A stretch of DNA of 35,649 nucleotides. Source: Cognatishimia sp. MH4019. GTDB taxonomy: Bacteria > Pseudomonadota > Alphaproteobacteria > Rhodobacterales > Rhodobacteraceae. A program made the translations under genes and the position numbers. The notes beneath the pieces are model-generated. The model saw nothing but the letters and a program-made list of their open reading frames with translations, made no database searches and was not told the origin of the DNA. The stretch covers positions 1 through 35,649 of the forward strand of contig NZ_JAHTBL010000016.1 of the NCBI RefSeq assembly GCF_020177595.1, read 5' to 3'. Shown one piece after another: positions 23,481-32,203 of the stretch (positions within the stretch are counted from its first letter, which is position 1; each line of letters begins with the position of its first letter).

Positions 23481-24635
23481 ATGCTGAAATGGATCTTGCG
23501 GATTGGGCTTGCACTGATCCTTGCCGTGGTTGCTGTCGGCATCTGGAAACGCGATGACATCACCCGGTTGATGGCGGTGAACACGCTTTTTGATGAAGAC
23601 CGGATCGTCAGCAACTTCTCATCCATGGACACGCTCTTTTTCAACACGACCCTCCCACGTGGCCCAGGCCCCGTCAGTGATTTGCCGCAAGGTGTCCCAG
23701 TGACCCTGCCGGTTTTGGTCGATCAATGGGTGACCGAGCGTACCGTGACTTCCCTGCTCGTTCTGAAGGACGGCGCGGTTGTGCATGAAAGCTACCATCA
23801 AAGCACCGATGCAGGGGATTTGCGCATCTCGTGGTCAGTTGCCAAGAGCTTTCTGTCAGTGTTGATGGGTCAGGTCATCGCCGATGGCGACATCGCGTCC
23901 CTTGACGATCCGGTGACACGATACGTGCCGATGCTGGAGGGGTCAGCTTACGCAAAGGCCACCATTCGGAACGTCTTGCAAATGGAAAGCGGCGTTACAT
24001 TTGACGAAGACTACCTCGATTCAAATAGCGATATCAACAAGATGGGCCGGATCCTTGCACTGGGCGGTTCGATGGATGGTTTTGCCGCCGCCCTAAGCGA
24101 GACCTTCACGGAGCCGGGCGACCGCTGGCAATATGTGTCTATCGACACGCATATCCTCGGCATGGTGATCCGCGGCGCAACGGGCCGCAGCATCCCTGAT
24201 CTGATAACAGAACGACTGATCGAGCCGCTGGGGTTGGAGGCCGATCCGGTTTACGTCACCGATGGCAACGGCATTGCCTTCGTGCTGGGCGGGTTGAACC
24301 TGACGACCCGCGATTACGCCCGGTTTGCGCTGATGATCGCACAAGGGGGCCAATGGAATGGTCAGCAGATCGTGCCTGCAGAGTGGATCGCCGAAGCCAC
24401 GCAGTCCAGCGCCAAAACCGCCCCCGGTAAAATCGGCTATGGCTATCAATGGTGGATTCCAGTGGGCGCAAGCGAAGGTGAATTTCTGGCGCGCGGCATT
24501 TACGGTCAATACATTTACTTCGACCTCGACCGAGACGTAGTAATCGTTACCACTGCGGCTGATCGCAAATTCCGAGAGCCAGGCGTGTCGGCACAAAACA
24601 TCGCCATCTTCCGCGAGATCGCCGCCGCTCTTTGA
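23481..24635 (+). CDS. Serine hydrolase, class C beta-lactamase-like fold
   Basis: A 384-residue protein anchored by one N-terminal helix (MLKWILRIGLALILAVVAVG), with the catalytic domain expected in the periplasm. RISWSVAKSFLSVLMGQVIA contains the S-x-x-K motif (SVAK) and WQYVSIDTHILGMVIRGATG the Y-x-S pair, as in class C beta-lactamases, DD-peptidases and esterases. The third motif is not a classical KTG; KIGYGYQWWI lies in its place. The natural substrate is unknown. GGGGAGG six bases before the ATG at 23481 gives a strong start. It follows pth after 57 bases and may share its transcript. Confidence 0.9.
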   Translation: MLKWILRIGLALILAVVAVGIWKRDDITRLMAVNTLFDEDRIVSNFSSMDTLFFNTTLPRGPGPVSDLPQGVPVTLPVLVDQWVTERTVTSLLVLKDGAVVHESYHQSTDAGDLRISWSVAKSFLSVLMGQVIADGDIASLDDPVTRYVPMLEGSAYAKATIRNVLQMESGVTFDEDYLDSNSDINKMGRILALGGSMDGFAAALSETFTEPGDRWQYVSIDTHILGMVIRGATGRSIPDLITERLIEPLGLEADPVYVTDGNGIAFVLGGLNLTTRDYARFALMIAQGGQWNGQQIVPAEWIAEATQSSAKTAPGKIGYGYQWWIPVGASEGEFLARGIYGQYIYFDLDRDVVIVTTAADRKFREPGVSAQNIAIFREIAAAL

Positions 24636-24680
24636 CCGCCTGTTCAAGTGCCCTAGCTGACAGGTCAAAGGAGAAATGAA

Positions 24681-25058
24681 ATGGAAAAAGACCCCTCGAT
24701 CAATGTCCTTGGCACCGCGCTTGAGGCCTGCTCGACCGATCCGATGACGGGCTTTTTCCGTGACGGCGCGTGTGACACCTGCGCGGCTGACAACGGATCC
24801 CACACGGTTTGCGCCGTTATGACAGCTGAATTTCTGGCCTTCTCGAAATATGTTGGCAACGATCTATCGACCCCGCGCCCCGAGTTCCGCTTTCCCGGCT
24901 TGAAGCCCGGAGACCAGTGGTGCCTATGCGCTGGCCGCTTTATGCAAGCCGCCGACGAAGGGGCCGCGCCGAAAGTGCATCTGGAAGGCACCCACAAACG
25001 CGCATTGGAAATTGTGCCAATGGACGTGTTGGAAGCCCATGCCATTGGGCGGCATTAA
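24681..25058 (+). CDS. DUF2237-family protein
   Basis: A 125-residue cytoplasmic protein of a conserved family of unknown function. [60 protein letters not shown] and [11 protein letters not shown] follow the family pattern throughout. Six or more conserved cysteines (in EACS, CDTC, VCA and CLC) suggest metal binding. AAAGGAG precedes the ATG at 24681. Its stop shares four bases with the stop of convergent trpB. It is likely transcribed with the serine hydrolase upstream. Confidence 0.9.
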   Translation: MEKDPSINVLGTALEACSTDPMTGFFRDGACDTCAADNGSHTVCAVMTAEFLAFSKYVGNDLSTPRPEFRFPGLKPGDQWCLCAGRFMQAADEGAAPKVHLEGTHKRALEIVPMDVLEAHAIGRH

Positions 25059-26284
25059 GCCCCTGTATTCATCTCGACATCCAAGGCCTTTGCGACGGTG
25101 AAGATATCCTTGTCACCCCGCCCGCACATGTTCATGACCAGCAGGTGATCGGCGGCGAGATCAGGCGCAATCTTTATGACATGAGCGAGCGCATGAGACG
25201 GCTCAAGAGCGGGGATTATGCCCTCCAGCTCACAGCATTTCTGAAACGCGCCCAGCGCTTCCTTATCGGTGATCGAGACATATTGCGCACGCCCGATCTC
25301 GTGCAGCCACGCATGTTCAGGCCCGATGCCCGGGTAATCCAGACCGGCTGAGATGCTGAACCCTTCAAGGATTTGCCCGTCGTCATCCTGTAGCAGATAA
25401 GTCCGATTGCCATGCAACACGCCCGGACGCCCACCGGTAAGGGAGGCGCAATGCTCCATCTTCTCATTCACACCCTTGCCACCGGCCTCGACCCCGATGA
25501 TGTTGACGCTTTTGTCGTCAAGGAACGGGAAAAACAGGCCCATCGCATTAGAGCCACCACCGATAGCCGCAATAACAGTGTCGGGCAAACGGCCCTCAGC
25601 TGCCTGCATCTGCTCTTTCGTTTCCTTGCCGATGATCGCCTGAAAATCGCGCACCATCGCGGGATAGGGGTGCGGACCTGCAACCGTGCCGATGCAATAA
25701 AACGTATCGCGCACATTGGTGACCCAATCGCGCAGCGCATCGTTCATGGCGTCTTTCAACGTCCCGCGCCCAGAAGTCACCGGAACAACCTCCGCACCCA
25801 GCAGCTTCATGCGGAACACGTTAGGAGCCTGACGCTCCACGTCATGCGCGCCCATGTAGACCACGCATTTCAAGCCAAACTTTGCGCAGACGGTGGCTGT
25901 GGCCACACCGTGCTGGCCCGCACCGGTTTCGGCGATGATCCGGGTTTTGCCCATGCGGCGCGCCAGAATAATCTGGCCCAGCACATTGTTGATCTTGTGC
26001 GCGCCAGTGTGGTTGAGCTCGTCCCGCTTGAGGTAGATCTTGGCGCCGCCCAGATGCTCCGTCAGGCGTTCCGCGTAGTACAAAGGCGACGGACGGCCCA
26101 CATAATGGGTCCACAGATCGTGCATCTCGGCCCAGAAACTGTCGTCGGTCTTGGCATGCTCATATTGCGCTTCCAGCTCGAGGATCAGCGGCATCAGTGT
26201 TTCCGACACGAAACGCCCGCCGAAATCGCCAAAGCGGCCATTCTCGTCAGGGCCATTCATGAAGCTGTTAAACAGGTCGTCCAT
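25055..26284 (-). CDS. trpB: Tryptophan synthase beta subunit
   Basis: PLP enzyme that joins indole and serine to form tryptophan. It has about 409 residues. The PLP lysine lies in [20 protein letters not shown], the glutamate-containing [20 protein letters not shown] follows, and the phosphate-binding [15 protein letters not shown] and the C-terminal [11 protein letters not shown] are all present. The ATG at 26284, six bases after GGAGG, is preferred; the ATG at 26290 overlaps the trpF stop (ATGA) and is an alternative adding two residues. It is the last gene of the ihfB-lapA-trpF-trpB string. trpA lies 20 kb away. Confidence 0.97.
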   Translation of the reverse strand: MDDLFNSFMNGPDENGRFGDFGGRFVSETLMPLILELEAQYEHAKTDDSFWAEMHDLWTHYVGRPSPLYYAERLTEHLGGAKIYLKRDELNHTGAHKINNVLGQIILARRMGKTRIIAETGAGQHGVATATVCAKFGLKCVVYMGAHDVERQAPNVFRMKLLGAEVVPVTSGRGTLKDAMNDALRDWVTNVRDTFYCIGTVAGPHPYPAMVRDFQAIIGKETKEQMQAAEGRLPDTVIAAIGGGSNAMGLFFPFLDDKSVNIIGVEAGGKGVNEKMEHCASLTGGRPGVLHGNRTYLLQDDDGQILEGFSISAGLDYPGIGPEHAWLHEIGRAQYVSITDKEALGAFQKCCELEGIIPALEPSHALAHVIKIAPDLAADHLLVMNMCGRGDKDIFTVAKALDVEMNTGA

Positions 26285-26286
26285 CG

Positions 26287-26943
26287 TCATCCTCCATGCG
26301 CGGCTTTTATAAAGTCCGCGATCAGGGTTTCATCTTTAGCGCCGGGGCCATTTTCCACGCCCGAGCTGACATCCACTTGGTGCGCGCCTGTCAGGCGCAC
26401 CGCCTCGGCCACATTGTGGGGTGCCAGCCCCCCGGCCAGCATCCACGGCACTGACCAGTCGCGACCCGCAATCAATCTCCAGTCAAAAGCCAGCCCGTTA
26501 CCACCAGGCAAATCCGCGCCTTTTGGGGGTTTGGCATCGACCAATAGCTGATCTGCGACGGCGGCGTATCTGTCAAGCGCAGCAAGGTCCTCCGCCGCGC
26601 CAACGCCCACGGCTTTCATTACGGGCAAGCCGTAGCGCGCTTTGACCTCTGCGACACGTTCCGGCGTCTCAGAGCCGTGAAGCTGAAGCATGTCCAATGG
26701 CACCTCTGCCACCACCTCGTCCAGAACGGCATCTTCGGCATTCACAATCAACGCGACTTTGCGCACCCCATCCGGCACCAGCGCAGCCAAGGCTTTGGCC
26801 CGTGCGACGCTCACATTACGAGGCGATTTTGCAAAGAACACAAAGCCCACGTAATCGGCCCCCGCCGCAACGGCAGCGCGCACGTGACCCGGCTCGGAAA
26901 GCCCACAAATTTTGATCAAGGTTTTCGCGTTCATCCGCAGCAT
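26287..26943 (-). CDS. trpF: Phosphoribosylanthranilate isomerase
   Basis: Third step of tryptophan synthesis from anthranilate, an Amadori rearrangement in a TIM barrel. About 218 residues: [20 protein letters not shown] has the catalytic cysteine, [18 protein letters not shown] follows, and [20 protein letters not shown] holds the catalytic aspartate and phosphate loop. The first ATG (26943) is immediately after the lapA stop; a second at 26934 (MNAKTL) begins closer to the usual family start. There is no clear ribosome binding site, which suggests translational coupling to lapA. Confidence 0.95.
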   Translation of the reverse strand: MLRMNAKTLIKICGLSEPGHVRAAVAAGADYVGFVFFAKSPRNVSVARAKALAALVPDGVRKVALIVNAEDAVLDEVVAEVPLDMLQLHGSETPERVAEVKARYGLPVMKAVGVGAAEDLAALDRYAAVADQLLVDAKPPKGADLPGGNGLAFDWRLIAGRDWSVPWMLAGGLAPHNVAEAVRLTGAHQVDVSSGVENGPGAKDETLIADFIKAAHGG

Positions 26944-27303
26944 TTAGCGCGCGGTGCCGCTATCCTCAAGCAAAGCAAGGACCTCGTCCTTGCCTTCATG
27001 CTTTTCGCCTTCCAAACGGCGCACCCGGCGTTTGAGCTCGCGCGCTTCTTTCTCGGCATTCGCAGCAGCAGCGCGGTGTTTGTGCTCGCGCAGCCACTCC
27101 CAAACAAAGCCCAGCAGAATACCCACCAAGATGAAGCCCAAAATCACAATGAACAAAGGCAGCGTGATCGAAAATGAGTAGCCGACCAAATCGGCAATCG
27201 GATCTGGCAGCAGGCTCAGCGTGACCGCGCCGCGGTTCGCCATAGACACCACTACGAGGGCCACGGCAATCGCGCCCAAAATCAGATACCGAATATACCG
27301 CAT
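26944..27303 (-). CDS. lapA: LapA-family (DUF1049) membrane protein
   Basis: A 119-residue inner-membrane protein with two helices, LILGAIAVALVVVSMANRGA and LPLFIVILGFILVGILLGFV, followed by a charged cytoplasmic coiled-coil-like tail (about 75-110, rich in Glu, Lys and Arg). In enterics LapA works with LapB in control of lipopolysaccharide assembly; only the membrane protein is seen here. It sits three bases after ihfB, the common alphaproteobacterial order. The gene symbol follows the family name. Confidence 0.87.
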   Translation of the reverse strand: MRYIRYLILGAIAVALVVVSMANRGAVTLSLLPDPIADLVGYSFSITLPLFIVILGFILVGILLGFVWEWLREHKHRAAAANAEKEARELKRRVRRLEGEKHEGKDEVLALLEDSGTAR

Positions 27304-27306
27304 GGA

Positions 27307-27588
27307 TTACTTTCCGTTGAGCCGATCGCGCAGCAGTTTGCCTGTCTTGAAGAATGGCACATGCTTTTCCTCGACCGCAACCGATTCCCCGGTGCGCGGA
27401 TTGCGCCCAGTGCGCGCGTTGCGCTTCTTGACCGAGAAAGCACCGAAGCCGCGCAATTCGACCCGATCCCCACGGGACATTGCCTGAATGACCTCTTCGA
27501 AGATGGTGTTCACGATCTTTTCGACATCGCGCTGATAAAGGTGTGGATTTTCGTCAGCAATCTTCTGAATCAGTTCAGACCGGATCAT
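27307..27588 (-). CDS. ihfB: Integration host factor beta subunit
   Basis: A DNA-bending protein of 93 residues that pairs with IhfA, acting in recombination, transcription and GTA/phage packaging. [60 protein letters not shown] (the beta arm with its proline) and [15 protein letters not shown] fit IhfB, which has 94 residues in Escherichia coli. The ATG at 27588 follows GGGAGG; a longer frame to 27627 has no family match. A -10-like TATAGT lies at 27631-27626 but the -35 is poor. The usual upstream neighbour rpsA is absent here. Confidence 0.96.
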   Translation of the reverse strand: MIRSELIQKIADENPHLYQRDVEKIVNTIFEEVIQAMSRGDRVELRGFGAFSVKKRNARTGRNPRTGESVAVEEKHVPFFKTGKLLRDRLNGK

Positions 27589-27800
27589 TCTCGTATCCCT
27601 CCCAGGCAGTCGAGCAGCTGACTTCACTATACCCTTCTTGGGCGAAAACGGAACAGACCCATCCCGTGAAAATCGTGGGAAAAGAGGGGCTTCAAAGGCT
27701 TTTAAGACAACTTTTGGACAGGCGATTGGCGGAACGGCGCTTTACCCAGCGCAAACGAAAGACAAATCGTCAGACGCGATTCGTGACGCTGGAGGGCCAA

Positions 27801-28277
27801 TCAGTCCTCCGTGCTCAAATCGTATTTCTTCGAGACGACTTCGGGTTTTGTCGCGTAATCGACGAAACCCATCTTGGTGTAGAACGCCAGACCACCGATA
27901 TTTTCAAGTCGGATCGTGGCATCGATTGCGGTCAGATTTGCGTCGCGAGCGGCCTTCCTAGTCGCCTCGAAAAGTTGCGCGCCGACGCCTTTGCCATGGA
28001 CACCCATTTTGACAAAGGTCGCGATCAATCCCCAACCCTCTGGCAAGGGGAATGTCGGTTTTTTCTGCTCCAGAGATTGAAAGCCAAGCACCTCGCCATC
28101 CTCATCCGCAACAAAGCAACTGACGGCATAAGCAGATGCGACATAGTCCGAAATCATCCGGTCCGTGTCATAAGGAACCCGGTGAGCGGTCGTGCCGCCC
28201 TTTTCGATGATCGCATTCAAAAGGGCGCACATTTGCGGTGCGTCATCAGGCGTGGCGGGACGGATCGTAAGGCTCAT
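27801..28277 (-). CDS. GNAT-family N-acetyltransferase
   Basis: About 158 residues: MSLTIRPATPDDAPQMCALL at the start, VLGFQSLEQ, ATFVKMGVHGKGVGAQLFEA with the acetyl-CoA loop (V-H-G-K-G-V-G), and NIGGLAFYTKMGFVDY at the end. The type resembles phosphinothricin- or amino-acid-acetylating GNATs, but the acceptor cannot be assigned. The ATG at 28277 is used; a TTG at 28289 adds four residues. It occupies the position upstream of ihfB where rpsA is usually found. Confidence 0.87.
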   Translation of the reverse strand: MSLTIRPATPDDAPQMCALLNAIIEKGGTTAHRVPYDTDRMISDYVASAYAVSCFVADEDGEVLGFQSLEQKKPTFPLPEGWGLIATFVKMGVHGKGVGAQLFEATRKAARDANLTAIDATIRLENIGGLAFYTKMGFVDYATKPEVVSKKYDLSTED

Positions 28278-28316
28278 GCGCTTGTTCAAGCACCAAAAGC
28301 GCAGCCTCGCAATGGC

Positions 28317-30539
28317 TTAGCGCAGCGCGCTCAGAATACTCAGCGGGTTAGCGTAGTCATCCGTCCAAAGTCGCCCGCCATCGCTGCGCAACGCGCGCCA
28401 TGCGCCAGCCTCCAGAAGTCCCTCCACCTTGGCGCCCTGTCGCGCGATCATGACAACTGAACTGGCAGACGCTCCTGCGTGGTATTGCGCTTCTGTCAGC
28501 GGCTCTTCATGCAACCAGATGTTCAGCCCAAGCGCCGCAGCAGACCGCGCTAGAGGCACATCGATGTCATAGAAGCGGTTGGAGACGTGATAGAGAACGA
28601 CACCATCCTCTGTCGTGCGATCAAGATAAAGCTGCATTGCTTCGGTCGTCGTCAGATGCACTGGCACCGCGTCCGAGCTATATGCGTCGATCACGACAAC
28701 TGACATTTTCAGATCGTGCTGCTGCTCCAGCACAACGCGCGCATCGCCCAGATAGGTCGGCTGATCGCCCGCGCAGGCGGACATGTAAGTAAACAAGTTC
28801 GGGTCCCGCGCGACCTGATCGACCATGCTGTCGACCTCATAATAATGATAAGTTTGGCCGGGCTGACGGTAGCAAGCCAACGACCCGATCCCCAAACCGA
28901 TGATCCCGATATCGGACGCCCCGCGCGCAAGGTCACTCTGCAGCACCTGCGCCATAGGCAACTCGGGGTGATAATAGGACAACGGCACCGGGTGTTCCGC
29001 GCCAAGATCGCTGAGCCGTTGTTTGCCGTGCACCGTGGTGCCGTTCATGTAGGCGCGCAAATCGCGCTCTACATCGTCGCGCACCAAATGCGCACCGAAA
29101 AAGCTGCGATCCACGAAATGCGCGTCACTATATTGGATGAACGTGCCGGAAAGCGTTGCAGCACTGATCGCGACACCAAAGGTCACGAGAGGGCGCGTAA
29201 ATAGAAGCGACAAAACCAGCGCCGCACCGGCTGCGCCGATGAGAAAGCCAGTGTTTGACAGCAGCCCCGCCATCACCACGCTGAGCAAAGCCAAGCCGCC
29301 CAGCGACCACGCAGCAATCCGCGCCTTCCCGGCGCTAAGCTTCGGACGGTTCAAAAACAGCGGAATAATCGCCGCCATCACCACGGTCGCCGACCCTTCG
29401 CGCAGGCTGTCAAAGACCACAGGTGCGATGATGGAGTTGAAAAGCCCGCCCAAAGCACCGCCCACCGACATCACCAAGTAGAACGTCGTCAGGCTGCCTG
29501 CATCGGGCCGTGCCAGATAAAGCTGGCGATGCGCATATAGCGAGACACCGAAAAACGAAGCGATAAGTCCGGCGACCATCAGCAACTGCCCGTGGCTCAA
29601 CGCGCTCGTCGTGAATGTATAGATCAGAAAAACGACACCAATACCGCTGAGCGCCTTCAGCCACTCGTCGGGCAGCACCGCTTTGCTACGAAAGGTCAGC
29701 ACGAATGTGGCCAGAAACAGCGCCAATGGCAGCACCCAGACCATCGGAATGGTGCCCATATCAGTCGAAATTTTAGAGGTCACAGCCAACATCAAAGACG
29801 ACGGCACAAAAGCCAAAAGCAACCAGATCGCAATGCGGTCTGCATCAATGCGCGTTTTGGGGGCCTCTGACACGGTGGCGTCATCCGTCTTGGCCGGTTT
29901 GGAAAATACCGTCCACGCAATCGCCATAAGGCACATACCAAACGCAATGAAGCCCGCCGCCCAGCCCTGACCGATGGCCGTCGCTCCCAAGATCGGCTCC
30001 GCCACCAGCGGAAACGCCAGCAGCGCCACCATCGAGCCGAGGTTCGACGCTCCATAAAGGAAATAAGGATCGTCCCCCGAAGGCGCGCCCGACGCGCGAT
30101 ACCACGCCTGAATAAGCGGCGCATTCGCCGACAGAACCGCGAATGGCACACCCACCCCCAGCGCGAAAAGACCTAATGTTTGCAAGGTGATGGGGCCGTT
30201 AGGGTCAAACGACCAGCTTTCGGGAATGGCCAGCGGCAAGAACCACAGCCCCAACGCCCAAAAGCCCAGATGTACGCCCAATTGCGCACGGATCGGCACA
30301 TAGCGCACCAGGATATGCGCATAGAGATACCCTGCAATCAGAACGGTCTGGAAGAACAACATTGCCGTGGTCCAGACCGCGGGCGCGCCCCCGATGACCG
30401 GCAAGACCAGCTTGGCAAACAGCGGCTGCACGAAGAAAAGCAATGATGCGCTCAGGAAAATCGTAAGCGTGAACAGCACGATCAAGCCCCGCCCTTCACG
30501 CCCCTGCGCGGTGTTTTCAGTTAGCGATACATCAGACAT
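28317..30539 (-). CDS. Fused MFS-like membrane / spermidine-synthase-like protein
   Basis: A 740-residue inner-membrane protein. The N-terminal two-thirds has many helices and the family signature LFFVQPLFAKLVLPVIGGAP followed by AVWTTAMLFFQTVLIAGYLY. The C-terminal 220 residues resemble a spermidine-synthase/methyltransferase fold: IGIIGLGIGSLACYRQPGQT (nucleotide loop), YYEVDSMV and VVVIDAYSSDAVPVHLTTTE with the catalytic-type aspartate. Polyamine synthesis has not been shown for most such fusions and the substrate is unknown. The ATG at 30539 is used; a GTG at 30548 adds three residues. The IS110 element inserted about 60-100 bases upstream may have displaced its promoter. Confidence 0.88.
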   Translation of the reverse strand: MSDVSLTENTAQGREGRGLIVLFTLTIFLSASLLFFVQPLFAKLVLPVIGGAPAVWTTAMLFFQTVLIAGYLYAHILVRYVPIRAQLGVHLGFWALGLWFLPLAIPESWSFDPNGPITLQTLGLFALGVGVPFAVLSANAPLIQAWYRASGAPSGDDPYFLYGASNLGSMVALLAFPLVAEPILGATAIGQGWAAGFIAFGMCLMAIAWTVFSKPAKTDDATVSEAPKTRIDADRIAIWLLLAFVPSSLMLAVTSKISTDMGTIPMVWVLPLALFLATFVLTFRSKAVLPDEWLKALSGIGVVFLIYTFTTSALSHGQLLMVAGLIASFFGVSLYAHRQLYLARPDAGSLTTFYLVMSVGGALGGLFNSIIAPVVFDSLREGSATVVMAAIIPLFLNRPKLSAGKARIAAWSLGGLALLSVVMAGLLSNTGFLIGAAGAALVLSLLFTRPLVTFGVAISAATLSGTFIQYSDAHFVDRSFFGAHLVRDDVERDLRAYMNGTTVHGKQRLSDLGAEHPVPLSYYHPELPMAQVLQSDLARGASDIGIIGLGIGSLACYRQPGQTYHYYEVDSMVDQVARDPNLFTYMSACAGDQPTYLGDARVVLEQQHDLKMSVVVIDAYSSDAVPVHLTTTEAMQLYLDRTTEDGVVLYHVSNRFYDIDVPLARSAAALGLNIWLHEEPLTEAQYHAGASASSVVMIARQGAKVEGLLEAGAWRALRSDGGRLWTDDYANPLSILSALR

Positions 30540-30659
30540 GGGCCCCACCCTGCGAAACGATCAGTTGACGATTTCGCAACAGAGTGTCGCCCGTTCTGGG
30601 CCGAATTAGGGCGAATGGGGGACCGAAACTCGGCAATTTTGGTGCGTTGGACCGTGCAT

Positions 30660-30815
30660 TTTCAGATCGCAGTTTGGCGGTGCACCGCCGCTTCGCCTTA
30701 AGGTCGCGCGAGCTCGCGGAAGATGCGCTCGCCCTTCCCCACCCCCTAACAAAAAATACCATGCTGGACGGTGGCGCGGCTAACTGCTGCGATGCCGGGA
30801 CATTCCAAACAAAGG
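30660..30815 (+). ncRNA. Candidate bridge RNA region of the IS110 element
   Basis: The non-coding DNA before the transposase contains two perfect palindromes, GGCGGTGCACCGCC (30676-30689) and CGCGAGCTCGCG (30707-30718), and further inverted repeats near the gene. In IS110-group elements such as IS621 the region upstream of the recombinase encodes a structured bridge RNA that pairs with target and donor DNA. The location and folding potential fit, but no guide loops were identified, so this is a prediction. Confidence 0.4.
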
Positions 30816-30829
30816 AGTTTCCAGCATGG
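30759..30829 (+). promoter_or_regulatory. Inverted repeat enclosing the transposase ribosome binding site and start codon
   Basis: CCATGCTGGA (30759-30768) and TCCAGCATGG (30820-30829) are a perfect 10-bp inverted repeat; the right arm contains the transposase ATG (30826-30828) and AAAGGAG (30811-30817) lies in the loop. In a long transcript the start codon could be paired and translation reduced, which would limit transposase made by read-through. Confidence 0.5.
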
Positions 30830-31920
30830 TTAAGAAAGCAACACGCATTTTGCGGTTTGTGGCAGCGGTTGAAGACCAGCCCGTTGTCGTCGGCCTCGAT
30901 GTTCACAAGAAGACCTATTCTGTCGCCCTGTTTTCCAAGGAAGACGGGGTGGTCGAGAGTTACACCTGCCCGTCGGGCGAAGAAGCACTGGCTCATCAGC
31001 TGACGGAGTTGGGTATAAACATAGAGCATATCGTTTATGAATCTGGCCCAACCGGCTTCGCTCTGTCGCGAGTTTTGAATGACGCAGGCTTCGATGTTTC
31101 CATCATTGCTGCTTCGCGCATTCCTCGTGGATATGCTGCGGCGGCGAAGAACGACCGGCTGGATGCGGTCAAACTGGCAACCTATTATGCGCGGGGGTTG
31201 CTACGCCCCATCGCGGTCCCGACCGTAGAGCAAGAGGGCTACCGCGCGTTGGTGCGGCGGCGCAAGCGGATCGCAGAAAGCCGAGGCAAGATCAAACAGA
31301 AGATCAAGGGGTTTCTGCTGGCGTCCGGTATTGACGAACCGGATAGTATCCAGAAGTGGTCACTGGCGGCATCCGCCGACCTGACCGCGCTCGATGTGCC
31401 GCCACAACATCACATGGCGCTGGCGTCAATGGTGCGCGAGTATCTGTTTTTGCTTTCTGAAGACAAGATGCTCCGCGCGGAGATCCGTGCCGCAACCAAT
31501 CGCATGCACCCCGGCCCCTATAAGCGCCTGACCTCAGTCGTCGGTGTGGGGGAGACCGCCGCGACAAACTTCTTGGCCGAACTGTTCTCGCCAGAGCGTT
31601 TCAACAGGCCAGAGGAAGTGACCTCGTATCTCGGGCTGGCCCCAGTCGTCAGCCAAAGCGGAGGCAGCGCAGGTCGCGCCAGGATCAGGCCAGTGGGCCA
31701 GAAACGCCTGCGCGGCATTCTGGTCGAAGCGGCGTGGCAGTGGACATGGCGCGACCCGGAAGCCAAGGAACTCTACAATCGACATTTTGCGAAGCATGGG
31801 ATCGGGCAGAAGGCCATTGTTGCTGTTGCCCGAAAGCTCGCAATCAAGCTTTGGCGGCTGGCGGTGGATACACCGCCGACGCCAATGGGGGATGCTGCGC
31901 GCGGGGTCCGGTCGGCATAA
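30826..31920 (+). CDS. IS110-family transposase (DEDD recombinase)
   Basis: A 364-residue recombinase. The N-terminal RuvC-like domain holds the acidic residues: VVVGLDVHKKTYSVALFSKE (first Asp), YESGPTGFALS (Glu) and AAAKNDRLDAVKLATYYARG (two Asp). The C-terminal transposase_20 domain includes LTSVVGVGETAATNFLAELF and VTSYLGLAPVVSQSGGSAGR, with the conserved serine of the family in the SQSGGS segment. The frame is intact and full length, so the copy may be active. AAAGGAG lies eight bases before the ATG. The N-terminus MVKKATRILRF is typical of a group common in Rhodobacteraceae. Confidence 0.95.
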   Translation: MVKKATRILRFVAAVEDQPVVVGLDVHKKTYSVALFSKEDGVVESYTCPSGEEALAHQLTELGINIEHIVYESGPTGFALSRVLNDAGFDVSIIAASRIPRGYAAAAKNDRLDAVKLATYYARGLLRPIAVPTVEQEGYRALVRRRKRIAESRGKIKQKIKGFLLASGIDEPDSIQKWSLAASADLTALDVPPQHHMALASMVREYLFLLSEDKMLRAEIRAATNRMHPGPYKRLTSVVGVGETAATNFLAELFSPERFNRPEEVTSYLGLAPVVSQSGGSAGRARIRPVGQKRLRGILVEAAWQWTWRDPEAKELYNRHFAKHGIGQKAIVAVARKLAIKLWRLAVDTPPTPMGDAARGVRSA

Positions 31921-32203
31921 CCGACAGTAAAAAAGGGCAGCATCCCCATCAACCAGCGCGTACCGAAAGAGGTACTTGGTGACCTTTCATCATCATGTCA
32001 GGCACGAATAAGAAAAGGCTTACGCAGCTCGGTGAACAGTGTTGGTTCGACTTCCGAACTCGGTGCCTTTGACAGGTACGGTGAGCATTGCTGCGGCCAA
32101 TGCCCAATGTCTCAGATGCGGACAAATTGATCTTTCGCGGCGCTTGCGCCAAGGTCCGCTGTTGCAGCACGGACGCATGCTTTTCACCGCCCTTCGCAGA
32201 AAA

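Larger units (their letters stand above)
30600..31990 (+). mobile_element. IS110-family insertion sequence (ends approximate)
   Basis: The element consists of the DEDD transposase gene at 30826-31920 and flanking non-coding DNA. IS110 elements have no terminal inverted repeats and make no or tiny target duplications, so the ends are set only roughly: about 60 bases outside the spermidine-synthase-like gene on the left, and beyond a hairpin (GTACC 31960-31964 with GGTAC 31971-31975) on the right. From 31990 to 32203 I find no gene or clear signal. Confidence 0.6.

Noticed and set aside
25412-26551. 379-codon open frame on the plus strand opposite trpB and trpF
   Set aside because: It spans two genuine minus-strand genes and contains no recognisable motif.
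31921-32203. Possible remnant gene between IS110 and the NIF3-like gene
   Set aside because: Short frames on both strands give no recognisable protein; kept only as IS flank and intergenic DNA.
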